A DNA stretch of 64,000 nucleotides, taken from Treponema_C sp050320395 (GTDB lineage: Bacteria > Spirochaetota > Spirochaetia > Treponematales > Treponemataceae). The stretch is taken from positions 1,736,001 through 1,800,000 of the forward strand of contig NZ_CP144459.1 in the NCBI RefSeq assembly GCF_050320395.1, read 5' to 3'. Numbering within the stretch: position 1 is the stretch's first letter; every line of letters begins with the position of its first letter. The notes below the pieces were generated by a model that had not been told where the DNA came from, searched no databases, and saw only the letters and a list, made by a program, of their open reading frames with translations. A program made the translations under genes and the position numbers. Of the stretch, positions 36,262 through 44,412 are shown piece by piece.

Positions 36262-37362
36262 TCAGTCGTCTTTTGCGCCCAAACCGGCAGGAACAAGACC
36301 TGCGGCCAAAGCTTCTTTATAGGTTCCGATAACCTTGATTTTTCCGGAAATAATATCGGCTTTCATCGCATTGACTTTTTTTACGACTTCGCTCTTTAAT
36401 TCTTTGTTTGTCGTTGAATAATCGACACCCTTACCGGCCAAATCAAGCTTGTACACGCCGCCCTTAAAGGACTTATCGGCAACGGCTTTCAAAGAAAGGA
36501 AGGTGGACGTTTCAACTTTTTTAATCATTGAGGTTAAAACAGCCGATTTTCCGTCGGCATAGATACCGTCGGTATACTGGTCCGAGTCTACACCGATTGC
36601 CCATACCTTTTTACCCTGCGAGCGGTATTCTTTTGCCTGTGCGATGGTTCCGTTTCCGGTTCCGCCCGCTGCGGAGAAAATGGTCGTTACGCCGGAATCG
36701 TACCAGTTTTTAGCCTGTGCCTTGGCTTTTTCGGGAGCACCCCAGTCGTTTGCATAGTAGTCTACGATTTCGGCCTTGGGCAATACCGCGCGGATACCCT
36801 GAACATAACCCATTTCGAATTTGGTAATGGTTGCACCGGGAACACCGCCGATAAAACCGAATTTCGGGTTTTTAACACCTTCGGCTTGGGCCTGCAAAGC
36901 GGCAGCCGCACCGACGAGGAAGGAGCCCTGTTCTTCCGAATATACGTATTCGGCGAGATTGGGCTTGCTTACCCAGTCTACGTCTACAATCATAAAATTC
37001 TGATCGGGATACAGGGGGGCAACTTCACCGACCGCATCGGCAAAGGTAAAGCCCGTTACAATGATAAGGTCATAGCCCTTGTCCGCCGCCTGCTTTAAGT
37101 TCGGAACATACATATCCCGTGTTTCGCAGGTAACCACTTCATATAACTTTCCGCGGTTTTTTTGATTTTCCCAGGTATCACCGTAGAATTCCAAAATACC
37201 GCGCCAAGCTGCCGCATTAAAGGATTTATCGTCAATACCCGTCGCATCGGTGATAAGACGAACCGTAGGCTGCGTACTTGCAGCGGCATCCTTATTGCCG
37301 CCTGCAAACAACATTCCGGCAGTCAATAAAACGGCTGCCGATACAAGAATAAGCTTTTTCAC
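36262..37362 (-). CDS. pnrA: Purine nucleoside-binding protein PnrA (Bmp/TmpC family)
   Basis: A GTG start at 37362 follows GGAGG. 366 residues: signal peptide MKKLILVSAAVLLTAGMLFA, then a Bmp-family domain with LITDATGIDDKSFNAAAWRG, VTGFTFADAVGEVAPLYPDQ and FIGGVPGATITKFEMGYVQG. The conserved Asp/Phe/Trp-lined cleft binds purine nucleosides in the T. pallidum protein. Unlike that lipoprotein this one has no cysteine after the signal (LFAGGNKD), so it is probably a soluble periplasmic protein cleaved by signal peptidase I. It heads the operon with the ATPase, two permeases and HD protein. Confidence 0.93.
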   Translation of the reverse strand: MKKLILVSAAVLLTAGMLFAGGNKDAAASTQPTVRLITDATGIDDKSFNAAAWRGILEFYGDTWENQKNRGKLYEVVTCETRDMYVPNLKQAADKGYDLIIVTGFTFADAVGEVAPLYPDQNFMIVDVDWVSKPNLAEYVYSEEQGSFLVGAAAALQAQAEGVKNPKFGFIGGVPGATITKFEMGYVQGIRAVLPKAEIVDYYANDWGAPEKAKAQAKNWYDSGVTTIFSAAGGTGNGTIAQAKEYRSQGKKVWAIGVDSDQYTDGIYADGKSAVLTSMIKKVETSTFLSLKAVADKSFKGGVYKLDLAGKGVDYSTTNKELKSEVVKKVNAMKADIISGKIKVIGTYKEALAAGLVPAGLGAKDD

Positions 37363-37377
37363 TGTTTATTACCTCCA

Positions 37378-37393
37378 AAGGACATTTGTCCTT
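37378..37393. promoter_or_regulatory. Dyad between the pnrA promoter and ribosome site
   Basis: AAGGACA (37378-37384), two bases, TGTCCTT (37387-37393): a 16-base inverted repeat just downstream of the pnrA -10 box. Candidate operator for a repressor of nucleoside uptake, or a short leader hairpin. Confidence 0.4.
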
Positions 37394-37405
37394 ATTTACG
37401 ATACC

Positions 37406-37434
37406 ATCATACCGCACTTTCGGAAAAAACACAA
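37406..37434 (-). promoter_or_regulatory. Promoter of the pnr operon
   Basis: On the minus strand TTGTGT (37429-37434), a 17-base spacer, then TATGAT (37406-37411), about 45 bases before the pnrA GTG. Confidence 0.65.
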
Positions 37435-37507
37435 GATAAAAAATTTACGATATTGATTAAAATAAAAAACAGGAAGCCGTAGAACCGAAAAAAGCGCGTA
37501 TTCTCTT

Positions 37508-37644
37508 TCAAACCGATGCGGGCGGGATAAGGGCGGCGCAGTGAATCAGGCAGCCGACGTTTTTTACGGCACCGAGACAATCCGCAAAAGAACTTCGCGG
37601 CGCATTGTTCCGGAAACGCCGGTAATCAAAACCGTCTTTTGCAT
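37508..37644 (-). pseudogene. Remnant of an NAD(P)-dependent epimerase/SDR gene
   Basis: From an ATG at 37644 the minus strand reads MQKTVLITGVSGTMRREVLL, a Rossmann-fold start with a damaged GxxGxxG, and stops after 26 codons. A neighbouring frame continues NVGCLIHCAALIPPASV, the second conserved block of sugar epimerases (usually xDxVIHxAA). The two blocks are only about 60 bases apart, far closer than in an intact enzyme, so there is an internal deletion as well as a frameshift, and the rest of the gene is gone. It fills the gap between the 288-codon gene and the pnrA promoter. Confidence 0.6.
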
Positions 37645-37650
37645 TAAGTT

Positions 37651-38454
37651 TTAATTGCTGCGGCCTTTTTTTTGGTCGGCATCCATTTTAGCTTTCCACA
37701 CAACCGCCTTTTTTTTGGTTTCTTCGGCATCTTCGGTTTCGCTCAAGGCGATTTGAATACGGCGCAAAGCTATCAAGAAGTTTATGCCGAGCCGTATATC
37801 ATCCAAGCGGCGGGTTGAAAGCTCATAGCGGTCGCGGTACCCGTCCGCAGATTCGCCCAAGAGTTTTTTTACCAAACGAAAATAATATACGGCGGTATCG
37901 TAATCGGGATTGCGCGGATCAAAATAAATCTTTGCGGCAGCCTTCATGTCCATCATATTTTTTGAAACGGCGGCAAACCGGGCATTCAATTCAATAAAGG
38001 TCCATCTCCACTTTGTATTATCGCCGTAGGCATCGATAACAAGGCGGATGGCAAGCCCCAGTTTACGGCTTAACTCGTACCGTTTTGTAAGCGGAATATT
38101 GGCAATTTCGGCAACCTTATCTTCGTAATCGGAAAAAGGAGCATCAATTAAATCGGTAACGGTTTCTTCCAAATAGATAATCGCCTTATACAGGGTTTTA
38201 CGTCCCTCGTTTAAGGCATCCATATTTTTAAGCGAAAGGATTTCCACCGACAGATTGTTAATAAGAACATAGAGGGTCGTAACATAAATCATATCTTCGG
38301 CTAAAAGCACACGTTTATACGAAAGTCCCGCCTTATCTTTTGCCATAAGCGCAAGCATATTTTTTTCTTTTTCGAAAATCTTATCTATAATATCTTTATA
38401 AGGCTGCATTTTTGCCGAAAATAATTCTCTGTTTTCATCTTTAACTTTAGCCAT
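37651..38454 (-). CDS. Conserved hypothetical helical protein downstream of recN
   Basis: The ATG at 38454 follows GGAGGATGAT and yields 267 residues; the frame is open further up but overlaps recN. The protein is soluble, nearly all helical and highly charged, with no signal peptide and no recognisable catalytic motif. Conserved-looking stretches include FSAKMQPYKDIIDKIFEKEK, ALNEGRKTLYKAIIYLEETV and KTKWRW-like aromatic patch (NTKWRWTFIELNARFA). The gene begins two bases before the recN stop region ends, so they are co-transcribed. Function unknown; a treponemal conserved protein. Confidence 0.7.
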   Translation of the reverse strand: MAKVKDENRELFSAKMQPYKDIIDKIFEKEKNMLALMAKDKAGLSYKRVLLAEDMIYVTTLYVLINNLSVEILSLKNMDALNEGRKTLYKAIIYLEETVTDLIDAPFSDYEDKVAEIANIPLTKRYELSRKLGLAIRLVIDAYGDNTKWRWTFIELNARFAAVSKNMMDMKAAAKIYFDPRNPDYDTAVYYFRLVKKLLGESADGYRDRYELSTRRLDDIRLGINFLIALRRIQIALSETEDAEETKKKAVVWKAKMDADQKKGRSN

Positions 38455-38455
38455 A

Positions 38456-40156
38456 TCATCCTCCGTAGGTACTGAGCAGGCTGCGGGCATGTTCGAGAGA
38501 AACGGCACTGACCGCATCTCCGGACAACATACGGGCTATTTCTTCAACACGTTCCTCTCCGCTTACCGGATACACCCTCGTGGAAGCGCTTCCCTGCACA
38601 ACCGCTTTTTCGATCTTTATTTGATTATCGGCATAAACGGCAATACTTGCAAGATGCGTTATACATAAAATTTGCCGCGATGAGGCGAGCTGTTTAAGGT
38701 GTGCTCCGACGGCAACGGAAACTTCGCCTCCGATACCCGTATCGATTTCATCAAAGATAAGGGTACCGGTTGTATCCGAGCGGTTTAAAACGGTTTTAAG
38801 GGCAAGCATAACGCGGGACAATTCTCCGCCCGATGCGATTTTTGCAAGAGGTTTGGGCGGATTTCCCGGATTGGCCGAAATAAGAAACTCTATATTATCT
38901 ATACCGTAGGGGCCGCATTTTTGATCGTCGGATACGGCTTCTTTTTGTTCGATGCGGACGCAAAAGCGCGTATTTTTCATGCCCAAATCGGCGAGTACTT
39001 TTTCAACGGCAAGGGCCATTGCATCGGCGGCGGAATGCCGTTTTTGCGAAATAGCAAGGGCATCCTTATATGCCCGCTTTTCCAAAGCGGCAACTTCATC
39101 GGCGAGTACTTGCCTGTTCGTATCGGCATACGAGAGGGCTTCAAGCTGCTGTGAAGCGCTTTGCGCATAGGCGATAACATCGCTCAGAGGACTTTGAACC
39201 GAAGACGCGTACTTTTTTTTCAGTTTAAAAAAGAGAGCCAAACGTTCCTGTACTTCTTCCAAACGCGCAGGGTCAAAAACAAGGGCCTGCGCATAAGAGC
39301 GCACTTCTTCCGCTATATCGTCAAGCTCGTAAAAAACCGTTTCAAGACGTCCGCTCAGAGCTTCCAAAGACTCATCCATACCGGCGGCATGTTCAAGGTG
39401 GGTTTTCGCCTTTTTTAAAGCCGAAAGAAGGTTATCGTGTTCTCCGCTTACAATGCCGGAAAAACCTTCTATATCCTGATAGAGTTTTTCGTATTGGGAA
39501 AGGCGGTTTTCTTCCTGAGACAGCTCGGCATCCTCTCCTTCACGTAAGCGGGCGGCATTTATTTCGTCAATTGCAAAACGCAAAAGCTCGATTTTTTCTT
39601 CGCGCTTACCGTCGCTTTCATCACAAGCCGCCAAAAGAGAGCGCTTTTCCACAAGGCGGGCATAAAGTGAAGTAAAAGCGTCAACTTCGGCTTCTATGCC
39701 GGCATATGAATCCAAAAAGCGGCGGTGTTCGGCAGTACGCATTAAGGACTGGTGCTCGTGCTGACCGTGAATATCGATAAACCAGGCCGTCAATTCGGCT
39801 AAATCCTGACGGGTAACGGGGACATTTTGTATCCATGCGGCGCTTTTTCCGTTTGACCTGATAAGGCGGCGTATAAGAAGGCGTTCTTCATCCGGTTGAA
39901 TGCCGCGGTCTTCAAGCCAGTTGCAAACGGGGGCAAAATCTTTTTTTACCTGTAAGGTTCCGCTTACCTGAGCTTCGGCGGCTCCGGCTCGTATAAGTTC
40001 GACACCGCCCTTGCCTCCGAGCAAAAAAGAAATAGCCCCTATTAAAATGGATTTACCGGCTCCGGTTTCACCGCTTAAAACGGTAAAGCCCTTGTTAAAT
40101 TCCAAAGAAGCGCTGTCTATAAGGGCAAAATCTTTTATGTGAATATCTTCAAGCAC
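38456..40156 (-). CDS. recN: DNA repair protein RecN
   Basis: 566 residues with SMC-like layout: Walker A SGETGAGKSILIGAISFLLG at about 28-47, coiled coils flanking a central region, then LSRVMLALKTVLNR (signature), TLIFDEIDTGIGG (Walker B) and CITHLASIAVYAD. RecN acts early in double-strand-break repair by tethering DNA ends. It overlaps the nadK gene by eight bases. Full length for the family. Confidence 0.95.
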   Translation of the reverse strand: MLEDIHIKDFALIDSASLEFNKGFTVLSGETGAGKSILIGAISFLLGGKGGVELIRAGAAEAQVSGTLQVKKDFAPVCNWLEDRGIQPDEERLLIRRLIRSNGKSAAWIQNVPVTRQDLAELTAWFIDIHGQHEHQSLMRTAEHRRFLDSYAGIEAEVDAFTSLYARLVEKRSLLAACDESDGKREEKIELLRFAIDEINAARLREGEDAELSQEENRLSQYEKLYQDIEGFSGIVSGEHDNLLSALKKAKTHLEHAAGMDESLEALSGRLETVFYELDDIAEEVRSYAQALVFDPARLEEVQERLALFFKLKKKYASSVQSPLSDVIAYAQSASQQLEALSYADTNRQVLADEVAALEKRAYKDALAISQKRHSAADAMALAVEKVLADLGMKNTRFCVRIEQKEAVSDDQKCGPYGIDNIEFLISANPGNPPKPLAKIASGGELSRVMLALKTVLNRSDTTGTLIFDEIDTGIGGEVSVAVGAHLKQLASSRQILCITHLASIAVYADNQIKIEKAVVQGSASTRVYPVSGEERVEEIARMLSGDAVSAVSLEHARSLLSTYGG

Positions 40157-40994
40157 GCGGACCTCCCGACCAGCCTAATTTCGAGCGCAAAGCCGTATAA
40201 AATACCGACGAATCGCAGCCTGCAAGCAAAACCTTGCGTTCGGCCTTTTTAATACGGATTTTATACCCGGGTTCAACGGGTGCATGCACTTGACCGTCAA
40301 AGCTGAGTATAAAAGCTTCGCTTCGTGAAGGCAAAAGCGTAATAAACAGTTCGGCATCGCAGGGAAGCACCAAGGGGCGGTTTGAAAGCGAAAAGGCCGA
40401 AACGGTATTCAAAATGAGGGCATCCAGAGCAGGATCGACAATGGGACCGCCGGCCGCAGCCGAATACGCCGTTGAGCCGGTTGAAGTTGAAACGATAACG
40501 GCATCGGCTTTAAATTTACCGAAGGCGGCCGAAGCCGTCCCCGCTTCAACTTCGACGATTTTGGCGGCTTGCGAAGCCGAAAGGACAATATCGTTTAAAG
40601 CGGTTCCCGAATACACCGTTTCTTCGGAACCGGGGCGCAAAACTTCGGCCTTAACCAGGGAACGCTCGACAAGGGGCATGCGGCCCGCAAAAAAATCTTC
40701 CAAAGCGGTTTTCCAGTTTTCGGGCCGGATGCCCGCAATAAAACCGAATTCTCCCAAATTAACGGGTACAACGGGTTTTCCGCTTTCGGCACACCGGCGA
40801 GAGGCATATAAAACGGTACCGTCGCCGCCGAGAGTTATAACACAATCGTACTCGCTTACGGGAAAAGGAACGTCGGCGCCTGAAAAATCGGCAGGTATAC
40901 AACGGTGTCCCTTTTTATGCAAAAAATCGCTTATCCGTGTACAAAGATGTGAAGCTTCTTTTTTATATGTATTGACCACCGTTATACACGTCAT
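40149..40994 (-). CDS. nadK: NAD kinase
   Basis: 281 residues. The catalytic GGDGT motif is in CVITLGGDGTVLYASRRC; the second conserved block is VSTSTGSTAYSAAAGGPIVDP. It phosphorylates NAD to NADP using ATP or polyphosphate. It overlaps recN, an arrangement (nadK-recN) seen in many bacteria, and follows the DegT-fold gene after 23 bases. Confidence 0.95.
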   Translation of the reverse strand: MTCITVVNTYKKEASHLCTRISDFLHKKGHRCIPADFSGADVPFPVSEYDCVITLGGDGTVLYASRRCAESGKPVVPVNLGEFGFIAGIRPENWKTALEDFFAGRMPLVERSLVKAEVLRPGSEETVYSGTALNDIVLSASQAAKIVEVEAGTASAAFGKFKADAVIVSTSTGSTAYSAAAGGPIVDPALDALILNTVSAFSLSNRPLVLPCDAELFITLLPSRSEAFILSFDGQVHAPVEPGYKIRIKKAERKVLLAGCDSSVFYTALRSKLGWSGGPRA

Positions 40995-41017
40995 CTTTAC
41001 CTTCCGCTACACAGGTC

Positions 41018-42046
41018 TTAGGGCAGCGTAGCCAGCACCTTTGCGATTTTTTGCGCCTTGGAAGAACCCAAACGCGGGTACAGCGGAAAAAGAGCGCAGC
41101 GCAAAGCCAAAGAATTCGCCTGCGGACAATGAGCGCAGATATCCGGAAAAACCGAAATAACCGAGTTTTCATAAGCTTGAGCTACAGCTATGTCTTTTTT
41201 TGCCGCATACTGTTTGACATCTTTAAAAGAACCCGAAAGTATAACCGGAAAGGAATAGACGGCAGGTACCGCATATTCTATTTGGCAGGAAAAGGTTTTA
41301 TGACGGCCCTGCATAAGAGAACGTATATATACTTCGTATATTTCTTTACGGATCTGCTCGTTGCGGGCGGCTTCTTTAAGCTGAATATAGGCAAGAGCCG
41401 CATTTATATCGGGTAAAAGGTCGGTAGAAGGCGCCCGGTCCGCCATTTTACGCAGAGGCGACCAGTTTCTGCTTTGTGCTGCGGCAAGAACCGCCCCCCC
41501 CCCGGCCGTTAAGATATCGTTTTCTTCAAGACCGAGTATGGCAAAGGTTCCGAAGGTTCCCGTACATTTATCGCCTATAACCGCTCCCGCATTTTGTGAA
41601 ATATCTTCAATAACGGGAATACCGAGTTCAAGAAGAGCCGTACAATCGGGTATTTGTCCGAGACCCTCGTATAATAAGAGGACACGGCCGCCGGCTTTCA
41701 CCGCTTCTTCGACGGTTTCCGGAATCACAAGACCGGTTTCGGCGGATACGTCGGCGATAATACACGTATAACCGAGTTCCGTTACGGCGGTATACTGCCA
41801 CGCGGGAGCAAGGGCCGATATGATAACGGCACTGCCCGCTTCCGAATCCAAAGCCCGCAAAGCATATTTTAAAGCAATGGCGGGACTGCGCACGGCAAAG
41901 GCGCCGTTAAAACCGAAATTTTCTTTTACCTGTTGAATAAGCCGTCCGTTGAGCTCACCCGGACCCAGTTTTTCTTCCACCATGCAGGTTAAAACCGCGT
42001 CCATTTCTTTTCTGCGGATTGTCGGACTGAACGTTCGTATGTTCAT
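41018..42046 (-). CDS. DegT/DnrJ/EryC1-fold protein lacking the PLP lysine
   Basis: 342 residues with the DegT aminotransferase layout: PTIRRKEMDAVLTCMVEEK at the start, AVRSPAIALKYALRAL (substrate-binding), VIEDISQNAGAVIGDKCTGT (Asp and Gln of the cofactor site), then FAILGLEENDILTAGGGAVL. In active enzymes this last block reads roughly FSFHATKNITTGEGG with the Schiff-base lysine; here the lysine place is Asn or Glu. It therefore probably cannot form the internal aldimine and is not a normal aminotransferase. It starts at the base where cheW ends. A structural or regulatory role is possible. Confidence 0.82.
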   Translation of the reverse strand: MNIRTFSPTIRRKEMDAVLTCMVEEKLGPGELNGRLIQQVKENFGFNGAFAVRSPAIALKYALRALDSEAGSAVIISALAPAWQYTAVTELGYTCIIADVSAETGLVIPETVEEAVKAGGRVLLLYEGLGQIPDCTALLELGIPVIEDISQNAGAVIGDKCTGTFGTFAILGLEENDILTAGGGAVLAAAQSRNWSPLRKMADRAPSTDLLPDINAALAYIQLKEAARNEQIRKEIYEVYIRSLMQGRHKTFSCQIEYAVPAVYSFPVILSGSFKDVKQYAAKKDIAVAQAYENSVISVFPDICAHCPQANSLALRCALFPLYPRLGSSKAQKIAKVLATLP

Positions 42047-42525
42047 CAGTTTTGCGTACTGATCAGCTTTTGCAGTTCTTTGGGATCAAAGAGTTTGCGT
42101 ATATCGAGGACAATCAAATAAGCATTAGCCTGCTGAACAACGCCGAGAATGTACTCGGAACCGATACCCGTCAGCATTTGAGGCGGGGGTTTTACATCCG
42201 AAGAATTAATCATAACAACGCGTGAAATTCTGTCTATGATAATACTGATTTTGATACCGTCAAGATTCAAAATAATCAAACCGCTCATCTCACCGTCAAA
42301 CTCATCGCTGGCAGGCTTTTCCAAGCGGAAACGTTTATGCAGATTAATTACGGGTATAATTTCACCGCGTAAGTTGAATATTCCTTCAACATAATGCGGC
42401 GCATGAGGAATAGGACGAACGCTTTGAGTTTTTACAATCTCTTTGACGTCCATAATATTTACACCGTAGAGTTCCGCACCTAATTGGAATGTTACAAGTT
42501 GAAATTGTGTATCGCCGGCTGCCAT
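42046..42525 (-). CDS. cheW: Chemotaxis coupling protein CheW
   Basis: 159 residues with CheW blocks FQLVTFQLGAELYGVNIMDV, PHAPHYVEGIFNLRGEIIPV and GLIILNLDGIKISIIIDRIS. It links chemoreceptors to CheA in the cytoplasm. GGAGGT lies before the ATG. It heads the run with the DegT-fold gene, nadK and recN. No cheA or receptor gene is present in the window. Confidence 0.95.
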   Translation of the reverse strand: MAAGDTQFQLVTFQLGAELYGVNIMDVKEIVKTQSVRPIPHAPHYVEGIFNLRGEIIPVINLHKRFRLEKPASDEFDGEMSGLIILNLDGIKISIIIDRISRVVMINSSDVKPPPQMLTGIGSEYILGVVQQANAYLIVLDIRKLFDPKELQKLISTQN

Positions 42526-42623
42526 AATACCTCCTACTACAGGTTAACACAGAATATAAAAAAAAACAAGTAAGAATCGGCATATAAGATTGATCGATAT
42601 CTCGTAAAAGTATGCAAAAGCTC

Positions 42624-42652
42624 TTGACATTATAGAAAAGTATCAGTATACT
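42624..42652 (+). promoter_or_regulatory. Promoter of the peroxiredoxin gene
   Basis: A perfect -35 TTGACA (42624-42629), a 17-base spacer and -10 TATACT (42647-42652), about 58 bases before the ATG. Confidence 0.88.
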
Positions 42653-42661
42653 AAAATTGTA

Positions 42662-42684
42662 ATTAGTACAAATATGATACTAAT
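42662..42684. promoter_or_regulatory. Operator-like inverted repeat before the peroxiredoxin gene
   Basis: ATTAGTA (42662-42668), nine bases, TACTAAT (42678-42684), placed just after the expected transcription start. Arms and spacing suit a dimeric repressor such as a PerR/Fur or redox regulator. The regulator is not identified. Confidence 0.55.
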
Positions 42685-42709
42685 CTAAAATATACCAAAG
42701 GAGTATTTT

Positions 42710-43351
42710 ATGGAAAACGGAATGCCCTTACTCGGCGCAAAGATTCCCTCAATGACGGTTAAAACAACCCACGGAATGATGAACATCCCCGAAGATTACA
42801 AGGGAAAATGGTTTGTATTATTTTCGCACCCGGCGGACTTTACCCCCGTATGTACCACCGAATTCGTATCGTTTCAAAAGCACTACGATGATTTTAGAGC
42901 TTTAAACTGCGAATTAATCGGACTTTCTATAGATCAAGTACAGTCGCATATTAAGTGGACCGAATTTATCAACGATAAATTGAACACCAAAATCGAATTT
43001 CCCGTTATCGCCGACGATATGGGAAAGGTTGCCTCAAATCTCGGCATGATTCACCCCGGTAAGGGTACCAACACGGTTCGCGCCGTATTTGTTGTAGACC
43101 CGAACGGTTTACTTCGCCTCATGATTTACTATCCTCAGGAAATCGGCCGCAATATGGACGAAATCGTGCGTGCGGTTAAAGCGCTGCAGGTAAGCGATAA
43201 AAACGGTGTCGCCTGCCCCGCAAACTGGCCGAACAACGAATTGATTCAAGACCAGGTTATTATTCCTCCTGCAGGCGATGAAAAAACAGCCGAAGAGCGC
43301 CGCGGTATGGCAAACTCCTTCGATTGGTGGTTTGCATATAAAAAGCTGTAA
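42710..43351 (+). CDS. Peroxiredoxin of the Prx6 (1-Cys) type
   Basis: 213 residues. The peroxidatic cysteine is Cys48 in SHPADFTPVCTTEF; the active-site Arg lies in NTVRAVFVVDPNG. The long C-terminal arm with VACPANWPNNELI is typical of the Prx6 subfamily. The enzyme reduces hydrogen peroxide and organic peroxides; treponemes rely on such enzymes because they lack catalase. AAAGGAG lies just before the ATG. It is a single-gene unit with its own promoter, operator-like dyad and terminator. Confidence 0.95.
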   Translation: MENGMPLLGAKIPSMTVKTTHGMMNIPEDYKGKWFVLFSHPADFTPVCTTEFVSFQKHYDDFRALNCELIGLSIDQVQSHIKWTEFINDKLNTKIEFPVIADDMGKVASNLGMIHPGKGTNTVRAVFVVDPNGLLRLMIYYPQEIGRNMDEIVRAVKALQVSDKNGVACPANWPNNELIQDQVIIPPAGDEKTAEERRGMANSFDWWFAYKKL

Positions 43352-43418
43352 AAATTTAAAAGCGGGCTTATTTATTTTGTCCGCCTTTAATATAAAAAAG
43401 TTTTACATGTAAAAATCA

Positions 43419-43454
43419 AAATGCCCGAAGTCGCATGATTTCGGGCATTTTTTT
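43419..43454 (+). terminator. Rho-independent terminator of the peroxiredoxin gene
   Basis: AAATGCCCGAA (43419-43429) pairs with TTCGGGCATTT (43440-43450), followed by a T run. Confidence 0.9.
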
Positions 43455-43572
43455 ATCCCGGAGCGGGAACGGAAGGAGCCGCCAAAGGAGCAAAGGTAAA
43501 ACCGTTTGAATTGCGTCTTGCCGTTTTACATAATTCGATATAAAATAGTATATATGAAACCTCAGTCAGTCG

Positions 43573-43865
43573 ATGTATAAAATTCGCGTTCGTCATTTTC
43601 TTTTCGTTTTTACTTATCTCATGCATTGACTATGTTCAGGCAATATCCTATAAGGACGGAAATTATCATATTTATTATAAAATAACGCTTTCAAAAGTAT
43701 TTTTTGCTCTGGGCAATGAGGAGCCGGAAGAATTCTTCGCCCGGATATAGAAAGCGCGTATTTTGAAGGGCTCGGCGGTCAAAATTATTCGGTACCGGTT
43801 TTTGATTACGGAGATGTATTTTGCATGGAAATCCCCTTGAGCGTTCTTTTTGAAGGCGGGATGTA
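43573..43865 (+). pseudogene. Decayed lipoprotein gene
   Basis: From an ATG at 43573 (MYK) a neighbouring frame continues FAFVIFFSFLLISCIDYVQA, a lipoprotein signal with lipobox LISC, then ISYKDGNYHIYYKITLSKVF and EEPEEFFARI up to a TAG at about 43748. After another frame change PDIESAYFEGLGGQNYSVPV and FDYGDVFCMEIPLSV follow. At least two frameshifts break the gene. It resembles small treponemal surface lipoproteins, but I do not recognise a named family. Its 3' end overlaps the antitoxin gene on the other strand, and it marks the left edge of the AT-rich accessory region. Confidence 0.6.
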
Positions 43866-44117
43866 TAATTTAAATAAATCAAAATCGAGTAATTTATTTT
43901 GTTTAATTTGTTGAATGCCTATAGCAAGATTTTTTGGAAGCTCTCTATCCGATAATATTTCCAAGGTTTCGCGAATACTCTCATATGTATCCCACTTCAT
44001 AAGAGCAAAGATTTCTCTGCCGTGATTGGTAATGGAGATGGTATCAGCATAATCCATTGTATTTTCAAGGGATGCAATTTTCTTTTTTGCTTCCGAAATT
44101 GTCATTTCCGTAATCAT
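43806..44117 (-). CDS. Phd/YefM-type antitoxin without an adjacent toxin
   Basis: The ATG at 44117 follows GGGAGATTCCT. The first 60 residues match the Phd/YefM DNA-binding fold: ITEMTISEAKKKIASLENTM, then ISITNHGREIFALMKWDTYE. The C-terminal part (about residues 62-103) would normally bind a toxin; its last 20 residues (IPPSKRTLKGISMQ) are encoded opposite the lipoprotein remnant, so the natural C-terminus may have been replaced. No RelE, Doc or YoeB-like toxin lies next to it. It is therefore an orphan antitoxin, or the toxin was lost. Confidence 0.78.
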   Translation of the reverse strand: MITEMTISEAKKKIASLENTMDYADTISITNHGREIFALMKWDTYESIRETLEILSDRELPKNLAIGIQQIKQNKLLDFDLFKLYIPPSKRTLKGISMQNTSP

Positions 44118-44279
44118 AGGAATCTCCCTAAAATCATACAGCGCTGTAAAGATTAACCTTCGTCTATTATACCCTAATTGTACATATTTTTGCACAAAAA
44201 CAAGACGGGATTCATTGACTTGATTATATAAAGCAATACTCTTTGAGCGCGGCTTTCCATATATGGTTGATGTTTGCCG

Positions 44280-44363
44280 TTATGCTTTTTTTACAAGAGA
44301 TTCGAATGCGGTTTGTTCTATAAGTTCACAATTTAATACGTGTTCACATTCACTTGTATTCAT
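44280..44363 (-). CDS. Possible small protein, 27 residues
   Basis: A short frame begins at an ATG at 44363 with AGGA eight bases upstream and encodes MNTSECEHVLNCELIEQTAF plus seven residues to a TAA. It lies in the 295-base gap between the antitoxin and the DUF5680 gene and runs in the same direction. Nothing similar is recognised. It may be a genuine cassette-encoded peptide, a gene fragment or chance. The rest of this gap holds no other feature I can support. Confidence 0.25.
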   Translation of the reverse strand: MNTSECEHVLNCELIEQTAFESLVKKA

Positions 44364-44412
44364 GTTTGCTTTCCTGTTCCGCATTCGATTTAAAGCAGTT
44401 GCCAGAATGCCG

